Of a DNA stretch of 64,000 bases, positions 36,601 to 44,576 are shown piece by piece. The notes beneath the pieces were generated by a model. The model was not told where the DNA came from and made no database searches. It was given only the letters and a program-made list of their open reading frames with translations. A program made the translations under genes and the position numbers. This DNA comes from Paraoerskovia marina DSM 21750 (GTDB lineage: Bacteria > Actinomycetota > Actinomycetes > Actinomycetales > Cellulomonadaceae). Position 1 is the stretch's first letter; every line of letters begins with the position of its first letter. The DNA is taken from positions 682,001-746,000 of the forward strand of contig NZ_JNIY01000003.1 in assembly GCF_000701465.1 (NCBI RefSeq), written 5' to 3'.

Positions 36601-39600
36601 CGGACGTCTACACGGTCGTGGTGAACGTGACCGCGGACGACGACGCCGAGGTGCCGACGAGCGAGTGCACCGTCGGGGAGGGGGCCGTCGACAACACGGC
36701 CACCGTCGCCAGTGGCGGGTACACCGACTCGGCGAGCGCCTGCGGGCCGCTGGACGAGATCTCGGTGCCGGTCGTCCAGAAGGACGTCACCTCCGCGGTC
36801 CAGGGCGACGACGGTCTGTGGACGGTCACCTACGACGTCACCGTCCGCAACGACGGCGAGGCCTTCACGCGGTACGACCTCACCGACCTGCCGGGGCTTC
36901 CGAGCACGATGTCGGTGGAGTCTGCGAGCTGGTCCGGCGAGACGTCGGGCGACTTCACGGTCACGGACGGCGTTCCGGCCGAGGCCACGTTGGCGTCCGG
37001 AAAGTTCATCGCCGGTGGCGGTGCGACGCACACCTACACGGTGACGATGATCGTCGACTTCACCGGGGCCGAGGCCGACGAGACGGTCGTCTGCACCGGC
37101 GAGCCGGGCTCCGGCTTCTACAACGGGGTCACGGTCACCACGGGTGAGCTCACGAACTCCGACTCCGCGTGTGCCGAGCCGACGGTCCCGACCATCGAGA
37201 AGTCGGTGACCTCGGAGCCTGTTCCCTACGTGCCGGAGGGCGAGCAGTGGAACGGCCAGTGGACCGTGACGTACGACGTCGTGGTCTCTGCTCCGGCTGC
37301 TGATGGTGCCCCGACCGCGACCTACTCCCTGACGGACGAGCCGCAGCTGAGCGGTGGGGCGACGCTCATCTCCGGCACGGCCACGAGTGAGCAGCTCGAC
37401 GAGGACGTCACGTGGACGGATGCCGGCGAGGTCGACATCGTTCCGGCCGACGCTCCGGCGACGATCACCGCGGGAGCGCAGCACACGTACACGGTGACCC
37501 TCCTCGTGACGGTGCCGCTCGACACCGAGCTGCCGCTCCTGTGCAGCGACGACGGCGACGACGGCCTGGTCAACTCGGCCACGGTCACGTCGGGCAGCAC
37601 CACGTCGACGTCGAGCGACTGTGGCGAGGTGCCGGAGCTGCCGACACTCACCCTGCTCAAGAACGTCGAGAACGGTGAGCAGACCGAGGGCGTCGCGGGA
37701 GCTGACGACTGGAACCTCAGCGCATCGAGCGAGGACTTCGGCTTCGACGGGGAAACGGGCGTCAGCTCGTACGTCCTGCCGGGCGAGTACAACCTCTCCG
37801 AGTCGCTGACCGACCCGGCATTCGCGGACTACTACTACCAGGACGGTGCGTGGGTCTGCGAGCAGGAGGGTGACCAGGAGCCGCCGCTCGAGCTGGCCGC
37901 GGAAGCCTCTGTGGTCGGTGGGGACTATCTCTTGCCGATCCTCGACGGTTCGACCGCCGACTGGACCTGCGAGGTCACGAACGTGCTCGTCGACCCGGTG
38001 GAGATCGTGAAGACCTCCGCGGGTGTCGAGTCGACCGGGACGCCGGGCGAGTGGACGGTCGAGTACACGCTCGACGTCACGAACCCGAACCCGGTGGCGA
38101 CGGTCTACGACCTGACGGACGTCGTGGAGCTGAGCGAGTACGTGACGCTCTCGGGGGTCGAGGTCACGGGAACGCCTGACGGTGTCAGCCCGGACGCGAG
38201 CTTTGACGGGACCGCCGCCAACGACCTCATCGCCTCGGGCGTCGAGATCGGTGTCGGGGACCCGGACGGGATGCACACCTACACGGTGGTGGCCACGCTC
38301 ACCACGGCGGGTGCCACGAGCACGATCGAGCAGTGCGAGGTCGGGAACCTCAACAACGAGGCGGTCGTCACGACCGGCCCGGCCGGCGAGGACCGCTCGG
38401 ACGTCTGCGACGAGGTCCCGAGCCTCCCGGCGGTGAACGTCGAGAAGGGCGTTTCCTCGACCGTCCAGAACGAGGACGGGACCTGGACCGTCGAGTACCT
38501 GGTCACGGCGACGAACTCGTCGGACGAGTACCCGACGACTTACGACGCGGCCGACACCCTGCAGTTCGGTGAGGGCATGACGATCGTCTCGGCCGACTGG
38601 GTCGGCCCGGACGGCGGCGACCCGACGGCGTTCGACGGCTCGACCTGGACGGCCGACCTGGCCGACGGTCGTGACCTCGTCGCCGGTGGTGTCGACGAGT
38701 ACACCGTCACGGTGGTCGCCGATGTCACGACGGAGTCGACGACGACGTCCCGCGACTGTGAGCTGGTCGAGGGCGAGGACGGCACCGGGTTCCTGAACTC
38801 GGCGCGCGTGACCGTCGCGGGCGAGCTGACGACGTCCGACACGGCCTGTGACACGCCGGCCGTGCCCGACGTGCAGAAGATCGCCTTCTCGGACGCCTCG
38901 CCGGTGCTCGAGGAGGGTGTCTGGAACGGACTCTGGGAGGTGAACTACCAGATCCGCGTCAGCAACACCGGGGACAAGGAGCTGGTCTACGGTCTCGAGG
39001 ATGTCTTCACCCCGAGCGTCGGTGAGATCGTCGGCGGGACCGCGTCGGGCTCCACGCTTGCGGAGGACGTCGTCTGGGACGGCACGGGATCGTTCGACAT
39101 CGTGCCGGGCGACGCTCCGCAGACGCTCGGCAGCGAGGAGATCCACTTCTACTCCGTCACGCTGACGGTCCGGACGGCGATCGACGTCGACCTGCCCGTC
39201 TCGTGCGACGACGGTGGAGAGTCCGGGCTCTGGAACGACGGTGTGGTGACGTCGGGCGGTTACACGACCTCCGACGACGACTGCACCGGGATCCCGGAGC
39301 TGCCGACCCTGACCCTGGTTAAGACGGTCGACAACGGCGACCTCACCGAGGGCGTCGCAGGTCCGGGTGCTTTCACCCTCACGGGTGACGGGGCCACGAC
39401 GGTGAGCGGTGTCGCCGACGCCGACACCGGCGAGGTGTCGGGCCGGGCCGTCAACGGTTCGACCTACGTGCTGGACGAAGAGCTGACGGACGAGACGTTC
39501 GAGGGCTACTACTACCAGGACGGCGAGTGGGTCTGTGAGTCGGAGGGAACGGAGCAGCCGCAACTCTTCGCGCTGATGCTCCCGACCACGCCGGGATCCG

Positions 39601-42600
39601 TGACCGTCGACGGCGACACGACGTGCTGGGTCACGAACGTGCTCGTCGACCCGGTGGAGATCGAGAAGACCTCCGCGGGTGTCGAGTCGACCGGGACGCC
39701 GGGCGAGTGGACGGTCGAGTACACGCTGACCGTCACGAACCCGAACCCGGTGGCGACGCGCTACGACATCGACGATGCCGTCGAGCTGGCCGACGGCGTC
39801 GAGCTCCTGAGCGCCGAGGTCACCGGTACGCCGGACGGCGTGACAGCGGAGGAGTCGTTCGACGGTACCGGCGAGACGCGAATCGCCTCCGACGTCGAGA
39901 TCGACGCCGACGGTACGCACGTCTACACCGTGGTGACCGAGGTCAGGGCGTCGGGATCGACAGGAAGCATCGTTGCCTGCGAGTTCGACAACCTGAACCT
40001 TCGCAACGCCGGCACCGTGACCACCGGACCTGCCGGGACGGACACCGACCGGGTGTGTGACGAGATCCCCGATCTCCCTGAGGTCGACGTCGTCAAGACG
40101 GTCGTTCAGGGCGAGGGCGAGGATGTCGGTACGGAGCCGTCGGAGGACAACGACTGGACCGTGGAGTACACGGTCGAGGTCACAAACTCCAGCGACGAGC
40201 TTCCCACGACCTACTCGCTCACCGACTCCCCGATGTACGGGGACGGCATCGACATCACGTCGGCGACGTGGACGGGCCCGAACGAGTCCTCCGGCGAGTT
40301 CACCGGTGATCCTCTGACGGCCGTGCTTGCCACGGACCGCCAGCTGGCTGCGGGTGCGACGGAGACTTGGACCGTGACGATCACATCGGTGGTGACGACC
40401 GAGTCCACCGTCGAGTCTCGCGACTGCGAGCTCGTCGCGGGCGAGGACGGGACCGGGTTCTTGAACTCGGCGACAGCCACGGCGGCCGGGGAGTCCGTGA
40501 CGGACACGGCGTGCTCCACGCCGAAGGGGGTCGACCTGACGATCGCGAAGTCCGTCAGCGACCTGCCTGAAGCCGGCGAGCCGGTCGATGCTGGCGACGA
40601 GTTCAACTACTCGCTCACCGTGTCGCACGGCGAGAAGAGCCTGAATGATGCAACGGGCGTCGTCGTGACTGACACGATGCCTGCTGGGCTCACCGTGGTC
40701 GACGCGGACGCCGAGACCGACGGAGTCCAGATCGAGGGCCTGCCGGAGGGCTGGACCGCGGTGGTTGCCGAGGACGGCAGCACGGTGACCTTCACCTACG
40801 ACGGTGTCTTCGAGCTGGGCGCGGAGGCCACACTGGTCTTCCCGGTGACGGTCGACGAAGAGCCCCTGGGCGACTTCGTCAACACGGCTTGCGTGGAGTC
40901 CGACGAGACTGAGCTCGACGGGTCGAACAACTGTGACGACGTGACGACGACGGTCAAGCGGATCATCCCGAACGCCGAGGTCGTCTGCTCGCTGGACATC
41001 CCGTACCTGGCCTACGACATCGAGACGATCAACGTCGCGAACATCGAGGACGAGACGATCACCATGACCTGGCGGGATGCCGAGGGCGAGGTGATCCGGG
41101 TCGACGAGATCCCGGGCACCGAGCTCGAGGGCCGGAAGATCTGGCCTGCCGGTGAGGTCAACTCGGACGGTGTGTCGATCGGTTGGCCCGGTTGGCGGCC
41201 GATCGTCGAGAGCGATCTCGACGAGAACGGGCAGATCGCCGACCCCGATGCTCTCTTCTGGGAGGACGTTATCTTCCACCCGAGCCTCGAGAGCGCGGAT
41301 TGGCGTCCGAGCGAGTCGGCGGGAGACGAGCCGCTGACCGTCGAGTTCTCGGTCAACCCCTCCGCGACGGTCGAGGTCTACTACCCGCCGGCCGACCCGG
41401 AGTGTGCAGTGGCCCGTGACCCGGAGGTGGCGATCGAGAAGACCACCGACGTCGAGATCGTCGAGGGTGGCGACACCTTCTCCTACGACCTCGAGGTCAC
41501 GAACTCCGGCCTCGGTGCCGTGTGGGACGCGGTCCTCACGGACGAGATCCCGCAGGACCTCAAGGTGACCGACTGGACCACCGACGAGACGGCGTTCCCG
41601 CGCTGGTTCGACTGTGAGCTCACGGGGACCGACTCGAACGGCTACGGAGGGGTCTTCACCTGTGACCTGTTCGGTCCGCTGGCGGCGTCCGACGACGGGG
41701 AGCCGGTCTCGGCTCCGGTCGTCACGCTCGACGTCGAGGTGATGGAGAACCTCACGACGGATCGCATCGTCAACACGGGCGAGGTGTGCTGGCCCGAGCG
41801 CGAGCCGGTCGGTGCCGACGACGGTGACGCGGGTGGTTGTGCGGAGAGCACGGTGGAGACACCGGTCCGCGCGATCGTGCCGAACGCGGAGATGATCTGC
41901 CTCCAGGACATCCCGTACGTCGAGTACGACATCGAGCTGTTCAACGTCGAGAACCCGGAGGGCCCGATCACGGCCACCTGGCGTGACGCGGACGGCGACG
42001 TCGTCCAGGTCGACGAGATCCCGCTCGACCAGCTCACCGGGCGCCTCCTGTGGCCCGGCGGCGTGGTCAACGAGGACGGCATCTCGATCGGCTGGCCCGG
42101 ATGGCGTGAGGCGCGCGAGGGTGAGACGCCCGAGTGGGAGAACATGGTCTTCGACCCGGATCTCTCGCACAGCGACTACCGCGAGGAGCTGACCGTCGAG
42201 TTCTCCGTGAACCCGACGTCGACCCTCACGGTCAAGTACCCGCCGGCGACGCCGGAGTGTGCGGTCGTCCGTGACCCGGACCTCTCGATCCAGAAGTCCG
42301 CGAACGTCTCGGAGATCGAGGCCGGTGACTCGTTCGAGTACACGCTCGAGGTCGTCAACAACGACCTCGGTGCGGCGGACGACGTCACGTTGACGGACGA
42401 GATCCCCGGACACCTCAGGGTGGACGAGATCGTGACGGACACGGAGGCGTTCCCGCGCTGGACCGACTGTGAGGTCACGGGCACGGACTCCGACGGCTAC
42501 GGCGGTACGCTCGAATGCCACCTGAACGGTCTGCTGGGACGTGCGGCGACCGCTCCGCCGGTGGTGCTCGAGGTGACCACCACGGAGGACGCCGAGCTCG

Positions 42601-42854
42601 GGGACGCCATCCACAACACCGGCCAGGTGTGCTGGACCGACTCCGACAAGCCCGACGACGGAGAGTCCTGCACCACCGACGACGTCACGGTCGTGGTGAG
42701 CGGGACGACGACCCCGGTTCCGCCGAAGCCGCCGCTCACGCCGACGCTGCCGAAGACCGGTTCGGACGCTGCGGGAATCCTCGCAGCCATGGCCGCTCTC
42801 CTGCTTCTCGGCTCGGCTCTCGTGGTCGGCGCTCGCCGGCACCGCAGGAGCTGA
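30606..42854 (+). CDS. Giant VWA-domain, repeat-rich LPXTG-anchored surface protein
   Basis: The predicted protein has 4082 residues. Residues 1-32 are a signal peptide. About 33-145 are an acidic Glu/Lys/Pro/Ser stalk. About 155-260 resemble a SpaA-type prealbumin-like domain. About 302-496 are a VWA domain with MIDAS D313-x-S315-x-S317 and VITDG near 413. From about 500 to 3450 there are about 20 Ig-like repeats of 100-150 residues opening with LTLVKE, VTIVK, VTVDK or VPTIEK and closing near CxxTN. Two unusual GWPGW domains (about 3455-3601, 3760-3885) alternate with three DUF11-like domains. LPKTG at 4048-4052, a hydrophobic helix and an RRHRRS tail form a sortase signal. The likely role is adhesion or a surface stalk; the ligand is unknown. 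It lies between map and infA with its own promoter region and terminator. Confidence 0.93.
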   Translation: MHVSRLLSRTRTAAVASATALILGLSAPLALAADENSLQQEESVQEVVEDDATDAPTEKSTAKTKTKAKSEKDEKKAEPTETSEPSEDPTSEAPADDPTSDGVPDEDPASEKSDGAESGSEETGDSGKPDESESDEAPAGIAPLSVPLPDDDTAVVTVRTGGIRTGDSSVAALPGVVLGLYATAGAASPVNNTWAVCTADVDGDCSFEVPWFNPPGQADGPSYWVKQISAPTGYFTNPALRTGGAGAGSSTSYVFETPELEADTVYTSTSTSDGFMYATGNTNADASSGIWQQSVNNPPATQQCGLDAALLLDVSGSVSGDLPQLKTAASSMVDALVGTPSQLALHTFNNQSPSSATGGVNAPLRNVSTSGDAQAIKNDINGLSANSGTNWDQGLWGLVGIADTLDVVIVITDGNPTFYGPSAEGPGSYTRFREVENSIFSANALKAEGARIITLGVGDGLGTAASLNLRAVSGDGAYYQSESYDDAAEVVRNLALGACQNRLSVIKQTVDANGENPNVAGGWDITASGPIVDGGSVTKETAPETGGVNFDLTIPGGGSGVVTVAEDLTSQPNFEFSGVECTDTTTGNALTVADLNPVTGSFTVAIPSTQTTASCTITNQSAEPASVVFEKTWEIDGTTYAHSSRPTGYNANGSVNGENVGIGSERAGFEAGDSVTVGESTTVPNDQPLCEAVVEELVSINGVALDNPIPLTGDATYDFDLEAGTNTVGLRNTQDCESRVTLVKEVQGGPADPATWTLTAVTPDGAIEGPTGTTGVTGEVSPATRYILTESGDPRYAQTIAPNASPTPPATGSWQCSKLDENGELIPGSQYDGLNGGVTVPRGQWAECTAVNVTAELTLLKEVSNVSGGEAESSDFDLTATPTGDDVPAGLAPVTVEGAADPADANTFLVRPGTPYALTESDLSGYELSSLTCVDDSDVPIDLGDGDTITVPAGEQYSCTFINDDIAPTLTLVKEIGGDGDQSLVDAWTLTATDGDSTVVSGTSGVSEDVEAGVAYTLGETLIDPDGDGQGYYQEGEWSCTDEDGADGTVTLALGQDVTCTVTNVPVEPVTIVKDAGTATQDATDANLWTVDYTLTATNSNPVGVEYTITDSIDVPAAASVDQISVVGSPAGVTLNPAFDGQSDTLIAEDVAIGAGDPSPVNHVYTVRVVYRTTAAAGEPTGQCDPGEGHVIGNDATVTTFNLPPESDDACVTIPEDPAVTVDKTETSTTQNPDGSWTITYDVVATNTSDELSAAYDAVDTPEFGDGISISSASWTGPTSGSFTGDPLTAQLATDRTLAPSLFETYTITIVAEVAGDSTPEARDCELGDGEDGTGFLNTATITVDGQDPVSDSDCSSPVVPTVTKTVTSDATPDTSVDPWAGLWTITYDVTVTNPSDETGLQYSLTDVPTPSVGTAVSAEVTGAATLSWQLTDGPFVIVPADSPTALAAGESDTYTITMSVQIPLAAELPVVCDDDGSGLVNTAIAVSGDFTVADDACGELPDLPSLTLVKEVENGNLTEGVADDQDWRLTANGDDDTPFDTGGLSEHTSTVLPGTYGLSETLIDDSFAGLYTASAWACTIDGQPFSGFASPDAVTLANGEDVVCTITNTLIHPVTIQKATASVTPSATTPGEWTLVYTLTVTNPNDVDATYDISDTTQLVPGATLESISVDSDDVDVSGSSFGVSDPVIAEDVTIGTGDENTHVYTVTATVTVPGTVTEPVCGNDGTVQNTGTVTMAPFDPIGSTVCDTTGELPGVTITKDVSTDVVPVQNEDGSWTITYDVVVTNSEDDQATEYTLTDDLRFGDGITVGDATWSLADPADDGTFVDGSADLTPDGPRPLAGGGTHTYTVTATGTVTDSSTATSRDCSLGDGESGTGFWNSATVTASGDSTTVSACATPVLPSIDKQFSSTAQHIVDGAWDGSWDVTYEVAVSNTHPLTDIYYTLDDAPALPAGVTLNSATISGVDGEGADITVNPLWDGDGETAVIEDARVLPASSTDVYTVVVNVTADDDAEVPTSECTVGEGAVDNTATVASGGYTDSASACGPLDEISVPVVQKDVTSAVQGDDGLWTVTYDVTVRNDGEAFTRYDLTDLPGLPSTMSVESASWSGETSGDFTVTDGVPAEATLASGKFIAGGGATHTYTVTMIVDFTGAEADETVVCTGEPGSGFYNGVTVTTGELTNSDSACAEPTVPTIEKSVTSEPVPYVPEGEQWNGQWTVTYDVVVSAPAADGAPTATYSLTDEPQLSGGATLISGTATSEQLDEDVTWTDAGEVDIVPADAPATITAGAQHTYTVTLLVTVPLDTELPLLCSDDGDDGLVNSATVTSGSTTSTSSDCGEVPELPTLTLLKNVENGEQTEGVAGADDWNLSASSEDFGFDGETGVSSYVLPGEYNLSESLTDPAFADYYYQDGAWVCEQEGDQEPPLELAAEASVVGGDYLLPILDGSTADWTCEVTNVLVDPVEIVKTSAGVESTGTPGEWTVEYTLDVTNPNPVATVYDLTDVVELSEYVTLSGVEVTGTPDGVSPDASFDGTAANDLIASGVEIGVGDPDGMHTYTVVATLTTAGATSTIEQCEVGNLNNEAVVTTGPAGEDRSDVCDEVPSLPAVNVEKGVSSTVQNEDGTWTVEYLVTATNSSDEYPTTYDAADTLQFGEGMTIVSADWVGPDGGDPTAFDGSTWTADLADGRDLVAGGVDEYTVTVVADVTTESTTTSRDCELVEGEDGTGFLNSARVTVAGELTTSDTACDTPAVPDVQKIAFSDASPVLEEGVWNGLWEVNYQIRVSNTGDKELVYGLEDVFTPSVGEIVGGTASGSTLAEDVVWDGTGSFDIVPGDAPQTLGSEEIHFYSVTLTVRTAIDVDLPVSCDDGGESGLWNDGVVTSGGYTTSDDDCTGIPELPTLTLVKTVDNGDLTEGVAGPGAFTLTGDGATTVSGVADADTGEVSGRAVNGSTYVLDEELTDETFEGYYYQDGEWVCESEGTEQPQLFALMLPTTPGSVTVDGDTTCWVTNVLVDPVEIEKTSAGVESTGTPGEWTVEYTLTVTNPNPVATRYDIDDAVELADGVELLSAEVTGTPDGVTAEESFDGTGETRIASDVEIDADGTHVYTVVTEVRASGSTGSIVACEFDNLNLRNAGTVTTGPAGTDTDRVCDEIPDLPEVDVVKTVVQGEGEDVGTEPSEDNDWTVEYTVEVTNSSDELPTTYSLTDSPMYGDGIDITSATWTGPNESSGEFTGDPLTAVLATDRQLAAGATETWTVTITSVVTTESTVESRDCELVAGEDGTGFLNSATATAAGESVTDTACSTPKGVDLTIAKSVSDLPEAGEPVDAGDEFNYSLTVSHGEKSLNDATGVVVTDTMPAGLTVVDADAETDGVQIEGLPEGWTAVVAEDGSTVTFTYDGVFELGAEATLVFPVTVDEEPLGDFVNTACVESDETELDGSNNCDDVTTTVKRIIPNAEVVCSLDIPYLAYDIETINVANIEDETITMTWRDAEGEVIRVDEIPGTELEGRKIWPAGEVNSDGVSIGWPGWRPIVESDLDENGQIADPDALFWEDVIFHPSLESADWRPSESAGDEPLTVEFSVNPSATVEVYYPPADPECAVARDPEVAIEKTTDVEIVEGGDTFSYDLEVTNSGLGAVWDAVLTDEIPQDLKVTDWTTDETAFPRWFDCELTGTDSNGYGGVFTCDLFGPLAASDDGEPVSAPVVTLDVEVMENLTTDRIVNTGEVCWPEREPVGADDGDAGGCAESTVETPVRAIVPNAEMICLQDIPYVEYDIELFNVENPEGPITATWRDADGDVVQVDEIPLDQLTGRLLWPGGVVNEDGISIGWPGWREAREGETPEWENMVFDPDLSHSDYREELTVEFSVNPTSTLTVKYPPATPECAVVRDPDLSIQKSANVSEIEAGDSFEYTLEVVNNDLGAADDVTLTDEIPGHLRVDEIVTDTEAFPRWTDCEVTGTDSDGYGGTLECHLNGLLGRAATAPPVVLEVTTTEDAELGDAIHNTGQVCWTDSDKPDDGESCTTDDVTVVVSGTTTPVPPKPPLTPTLPKTGSDAAGILAAMAALLLLGSALVVGARRHRRS
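37974..38102 (+). repeat. Near-identical internal DNA repeat, copy 1
   Basis: These 129 bp, which encode the start of a VEIVKTSAGVESTGTPGEW repeat, match 39630-39758 with about four mismatches, 1656 bp (552 codons) apart. Other repeats of the protein are much more diverged, so this pair points to a recent duplication or gene conversion. Confidence 0.85.
39630..39758 (+). repeat. Near-identical internal DNA repeat, copy 2
   Basis: Second copy of the 129-bp segment, encoding VEIEKTSAGVESTGTPGEW. The offset to copy 1 is an exact number of codons and equals one super-repeat of the protein. Confidence 0.85.
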
Positions 42855-42881
42855 TGCCGACGTAGACGACCTGAGGTGAGG

Positions 42882-42910
42882 CCGCCGCCCGGAGCCGTTC
42901 CGGGCGGCGG
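42882..42910 (+). terminator. Intrinsic terminator after the giant surface-protein gene
   Basis: A perfect 12-bp stem (CCGCCGCCCGGA and its complement, loop GCCGT) followed by TTT lies 28 bases after the stop. It isolates the gene from the infA-alpha operon downstream. Confidence 0.8.
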
Positions 42911-42939
42911 TTTCGCGTCGTGGCTGAATAGAGTACGAT
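42911..42939 (+). promoter_or_regulatory. Candidate promoter of the infA-rplQ operon
   Basis: TTTCGC (42911-42916) and TACGAT (42934-42939), 17 bp apart, lie directly after the terminator of the surface-protein gene and would leave a leader of about 155 nt before infA. It would make the translation genes independent of the inserted gene. Confidence 0.4.
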
Positions 42940-43099
42940 GGTCCGTCGGGTGTAGTCCGTTCTTTGAGTTCCACTATCGAGACCTCTTGCAGGCTGTCGA
43001 TCGGGCCTTGCGGACTACGCGCACAACATCCACGCCAACGTTCCCGCCGAGTCGGGTTCCTCGGCGTGGGGACCGAGCAGACGAGAGTTAGCGGAGGAC

Positions 43100-43321
43100 A
43101 TGGCAAAGAAGGACGGTGTCATCGAGATCGAGGGCAGCGTGATCGAGGCCCTGCCGAACGCGATGTTCCGCGTGGAGCTGGCCAACGGTCACAAGGTTCT
43201 TGCACACATCTCGGGGAAGATGCGGCAGCACTACATCCGGATCCTTCCCGAGGACCGGGTCGTGGTGGAGCTGACTCCCTACGACCTGTCCCGCGGCCGG
43301 ATCGTCTACCGCTACAAGTAA
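43100..43321 (+). CDS. infA: Translation initiation factor IF-1
   Basis: The 73-residue IF-1 begins [20 protein letters not shown], contains the S1-like OB fold motif [19 protein letters not shown] and ends IVYRYK. It occupies the A site during initiation. GGAGGAC precedes the ATG. It heads the infA-rpmJ-rpsM-rpsK-rpoA-rplQ group. Confidence 0.98.
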   Translation: MAKKDGVIEIEGSVIEALPNAMFRVELANGHKVLAHISGKMRQHYIRILPEDRVVVELTPYDLSRGRIVYRYK

Positions 43322-43388
43322 CCACCACTCGATCGAGCGCCGTCTCAACCCTGGGGGACCGGGGTGACCACGGCGGCGGAGGAACATC

Positions 43389-43502
43389 ATGAAGGTCAAG
43401 CCGAGCGTCAAGAAGATCTGCGACAACTGCAAGGTGATTCGTCGCCACGGTGTCGTCATGGTCATCTGCGACAACCTGCGGCACAAGCAGCGCCAGGGCT
43501 GA
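43389..43502 (+). CDS. rpmJ: 50S ribosomal protein L36 (zinc type)
   Basis: This 37-residue protein starts [16 protein letters not shown] and ends RHKQRQG. The zinc ligands C11, C14, C27 and H32 are all present, so it is the zinc-binding form. GGAGG lies about 6 bases before the ATG. It is in its standard place between infA and rpsM. Confidence 0.97.
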   Translation: MKVKPSVKKICDNCKVIRRHGVVMVICDNLRHKQRQG

Positions 43503-43682
43503 AGTCCCGGCGCGTGATGTCGGGCCTCGGCCCAGGCATCTGACGGCTCCGGCCGTCATCAGCGCATCGTCACGAACCACCGCCCTCGGGCGGCGGGGAA
43601 CCCTCGGCTCGGAGGCCGGGGCCCGCAAGCAGCGGGAGGATGATGCGGTAGACCTCCGAACGAAGTACAGGAGCCGGAAGGC

Positions 43683-44057
43683 ATGGCACGTCTTGTCGGC
43701 GTCGATCTCCCCCGCGAAAAGCGGCTCGAGATCGCGCTCACCTACATCTACGGCGTCGGCCGTACCCGCGCCCAGCAGACGCTGGCAGCCACGGGTATCG
43801 ACCCCAACGTCCGCGTGAAGGACCTCGGTGACACCGAGCTCGTCGCGCTCCGCGACCACCTCGAGGGCAACTACCAGCTCGAGGGTGACCTCCGCCGTGA
43901 GGTCGCTGCCGACATCCGCCGCAAGGTGGAGATCGGGTCGTACGAGGGTCTGCGTCACCGCCGCGGCCTCCCGGTGCGCGGTCAGCGCACCAAGACCAAC
44001 GCGCGTACCCGCAAGGGCCCCAAGCGCACCGTGGCCGGTAAGAAGAAGGCCCGCTAA
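43683..44057 (+). CDS. rpsM: 30S ribosomal protein S13
   Basis: The 124-residue S13 starts [21 protein letters not shown] and ends with the basic tail [14 protein letters not shown]; the conserved [19 protein letters not shown] is present. It contacts tRNA and the 50S subunit from the 30S head. GGAAGG precedes the ATG. The 180-bp gap before it, which carries a small TGACGGC/GCCGTCA hairpin at 43541-43558, holds no gene that I can see. Confidence 0.98.
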   Translation: MARLVGVDLPREKRLEIALTYIYGVGRTRAQQTLAATGIDPNVRVKDLGDTELVALRDHLEGNYQLEGDLRREVAADIRRKVEIGSYEGLRHRRGLPVRGQRTKTNARTRKGPKRTVAGKKKAR

Positions 44058-44126
44058 GCAGCCCGTGGCGCGGACCCTTGAGGTCCGCCCCGGTCCGACG
44101 ACCTCACACCAGGAGAACTTACAGTT

Positions 44127-44531
44127 ATGCCTCCCAAGACTCGCGCGGCCGCAGGCCGCAAGCCGCGTCGTAAGGACAAGAAGAACGTCCCGCTCGGCCA
44201 GGCGCACATCAAGAGCACCTTCAACAACACGATCATCTCGATCACGGACCCGACCGGCGCGGTCATCGCGTGGGCTTCCGGCGGCGACGTCGGCTTCAAG
44301 GGCTCCCGCAAGTCGACGCCCTACGCTGCCGGCATGGCCGCCGAGGCCGTCGCCCGCAAGGCTGCCGACCACGGCGTCAAGAAGGTCGACGTCTTCGTGA
44401 AGGGCCCGGGCTCGGGCCGCGAGACCGCGATCCGCTCCCTGCAGGGTGCCGGCCTCGAGGTCGGTTCGATCCAGGACGTGACGCCGCAGGCCCACAACGG
44501 CTGCCGTCCGCCCAAGCGTCGCCGCGTCTGA
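44127..44531 (+). CDS. rpsK: 30S ribosomal protein S11
   Basis: The 134-residue S11 contains [20 protein letters not shown] and ends with [18 protein letters not shown], both conserved. It lies on the 30S platform near the mRNA exit. AGGAG lies upstream of the ATG. It follows rpsM by 69 bp. Confidence 0.98.
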   Translation: MPPKTRAAAGRKPRRKDKKNVPLGQAHIKSTFNNTIISITDPTGAVIAWASGGDVGFKGSRKSTPYAAGMAAEAVARKAADHGVKKVDVFVKGPGSGRETAIRSLQGAGLEVGSIQDVTPQAHNGCRPPKRRRV

Positions 44532-44540
44532 CGACGCGTT

Positions 44541-44576
44541 CGCCGTCGTCCGCCCCTGACGGGGCGGGCGACGGCG
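44541..44576 (+). other. Hairpin between rpsK and rpoA
   Basis: The 16-base arms CGCCGTCGTCCGCCCC and GGGGCGGGCGACGGCG (one T:G pair, loop TGAC) lie 9 bases after the rpsK stop in a 137-bp gap. Without a T-run it could be a partial terminator or a processing site that sets rpoA-rplQ expression. Confidence 0.55.

Noticed and set aside
42855-43099. A sortase or pilin-assembly gene next to the giant surface protein.
   Set aside because: Only a terminator, a promoter and the infA leader fit in the gap; no sortase motif was found anywhere in the window.
35376-43106. A 2576-codon open frame on the minus strand across most of the giant surface-protein gene, and another at 31353-34175.
   Set aside because: The plus-strand frame has a signal peptide, recognisable domains and a sortase signal over its full length. 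The minus-strand frames are Arg/Val/Asp-rich low-complexity translations of the third-position G+C bias, with no recognisable domain.
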